From Deltaproteobacteria bacterium (GTDB taxonomy: Bacteria > Desulfobacterota > Desulfobacteria > Desulfobacterales > SG8-13), in NCBI GenBank assembly GCA_024639205.1, contig JAHEIV010000024.1:1-13871 (forward strand): DNA of 13,871 nt. The letters are read 5' to 3'. Of this stretch, positions 13,194 to 13,871 are shown piece after piece (position 1 is the stretch's first letter; every line of letters starts with the position of its first letter). The translations under genes and the position numbers were made by a program. The notes beneath the pieces are model-generated. The model was not told where the DNA came from, searched no databases, and worked only from the letters and a program-made list of their open reading frames with translations.

Positions 13194-13871
13194 CCGGGCG
13201 ATTGTTTTTCCATTGCGGTTTTTGCACCGTCTAAAAGCGCGTTTTCACCCATCGATTTCCCATCGCCATCGCGACAAACCGGGTGGGGTTCCGGCGACTC
13301 GCAGCCTTTTTTTGAGCCGGCAGCAGTCAGGGGCCGCAGGCGTGCCGCCGGTTCCACTGAAAGGTGGCGCTGACGAGGGTCCTATCAATCAATGACGATT
13401 TATTCGTTGAACAAGACCGCGCAGGGGTTTGCGGCTGCGGCCCGCGGGAGCGCACGGCGCAACCCGGGAACCTGCGGACTGGGCAGCCCGGCGCAAACAA
13501 ATACCCTTTCGGGACGGACACCGCGGTGATGGCAGCCACTGCTGCCGATCGGGGAATTGCTGACCGCAGGTTCAACGAAAAACTTGTGTCCGGCGGGCAA
13601 TGGTGATAGGCGATTGTTAGATCTTTGATGATAATTTACTGTTCGACAATCCGGTGGATTGATCCGCCGATGCCCTCTTTTGGGGCAGCAGGGGTTGCAG
13701 CGAAAAACCTCGTTTACACCACCCCCTTGAAAAGACCCGGGGGGATTCGATAGGGGTGAAAACAGATCTTGAAGGCCAGTCGTCTTACCACACACAACAG
13801 GGGAATTGCGCAATGATGGCAGCAGGGTTTTGCGGACGGTTCAGTCGGTTCATTGCAGGCGGCCGCCGGCC
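13194..13871. other. Region without a convincing gene
   Basis: No open frame here has a good ribosome-binding site together with a protein-like sequence; the longest (13400-13813, minus) is rich in Arg, Pro and Cys and resembles no family. Several G/C-rich hairpins are visible: TGCCC/GGGCA (13671-13675 with 13683-13687), and CACCCC/GGGGTG (13719-13724 with 13753-13758). TTCCACTGAAAGGTGG with a following CGCTGACGA (13352-13376) is reminiscent of IS21-family ends. No tRNA or rRNA was recognised. The stretch may be intergenic DNA or a decayed mobile element. Confidence 0.4.

Noticed and set aside
12979..13227. Open frame of 82 codons on the minus strand ahead of the cluster
   Set aside because: It overlaps both promoter candidates and the repeated AAAATTTGT elements, and its sequence resembles nothing; regulatory DNA is the better explanation.
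13053..13373. Open frame of 106 codons on the plus strand
   Set aside because: The C-terminal half is Arg/Gly/Pro-rich, there is no clear ribosome-binding site, and it runs against every other gene.
13400..13813. Open frame of 137 codons on the minus strand
   Set aside because: The sequence is rich in Arg, Pro, Cys and Ser without a recognisable motif, and overlapping frames on both strands are also open, as expected in GC-rich noncoding DNA.

Overview
The window is one strand-biased locus. All ten convincing genes lie on the minus strand and are transcribed from right to left. Together they encode a type IV pilus assembly machine of the MSHA (mannose-sensitive haemagglutinin) or type II secretion-like kind. 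In transcription order they are: a PilM-PilN fusion (12750-10852), PilO-like (10676-10140), PilP/MshK-like (9920-9435), secretin MshL-like (9420-7840), an ExeA/MshM-like AAA ATPase (7695-5989), the extension ATPase MshE-like (5751-4045), the inner-membrane platform MshG/PilC-like (3944-2727), a membrane-anchored sigma-54 activator (2690-1308), and two related type IV pilins (1033-605 and 423-19). This follows the Vibrio msh order I-J-K-L-M-(N)-E-G-(F)-pilins. MshN is missing, and the MshF position is taken by the sigma-54 activator. GC-rich codon use, a TTG-started ExeA-like protein beginning DYFSILNLN, and the gene architecture suggest a Desulfobacterota (deltaproteobacterial, Desulfobacterales-like) genome. 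That assignment is an inference from general resemblance.

Working model: the PilM-PilN fusion, PilO and PilP form the inner-membrane alignment complex. The lipoprotein secretin forms the outer-membrane pore. The ExeA-like ATPase, with LysM-like and SPOR-like parts, probably anchors or inserts the secretin through peptidoglycan. MshE-like ATPase, carrying a c-di-GMP-binding type N-terminal domain, drives the MshG-like platform to polymerise the pilins. No prepilin peptidase or retraction ATPase is in the window, so these must be supplied from elsewhere.

Regulation looks layered. Candidate sigma-70 promoters with extended -10 boxes precede the whole cluster (about 13165-13193), pilP (9987-10016) and mshE (5884-5912); another promoter with a perfect -35 lies at 13031-13059. 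The first pilin has its own clear sigma-54 promoter (1151-1166) directly downstream of the gene for the sigma-54 activator, which points to a local control circuit. A strong intrinsic terminator (524-550) separates the two pilin genes and probably sets their ratio. The leader of the first gene contains a 10-bp long-range inverted repeat enclosing about 108 nt (12794-12921), a candidate structured regulatory RNA.

The right end (about 13194-13871) has no convincing gene. It holds G/C-rich hairpins and a stretch faintly like the end of an IS21-family element. The left edge cuts the locus just after the second pilin, so further minor pilin genes may lie outside.
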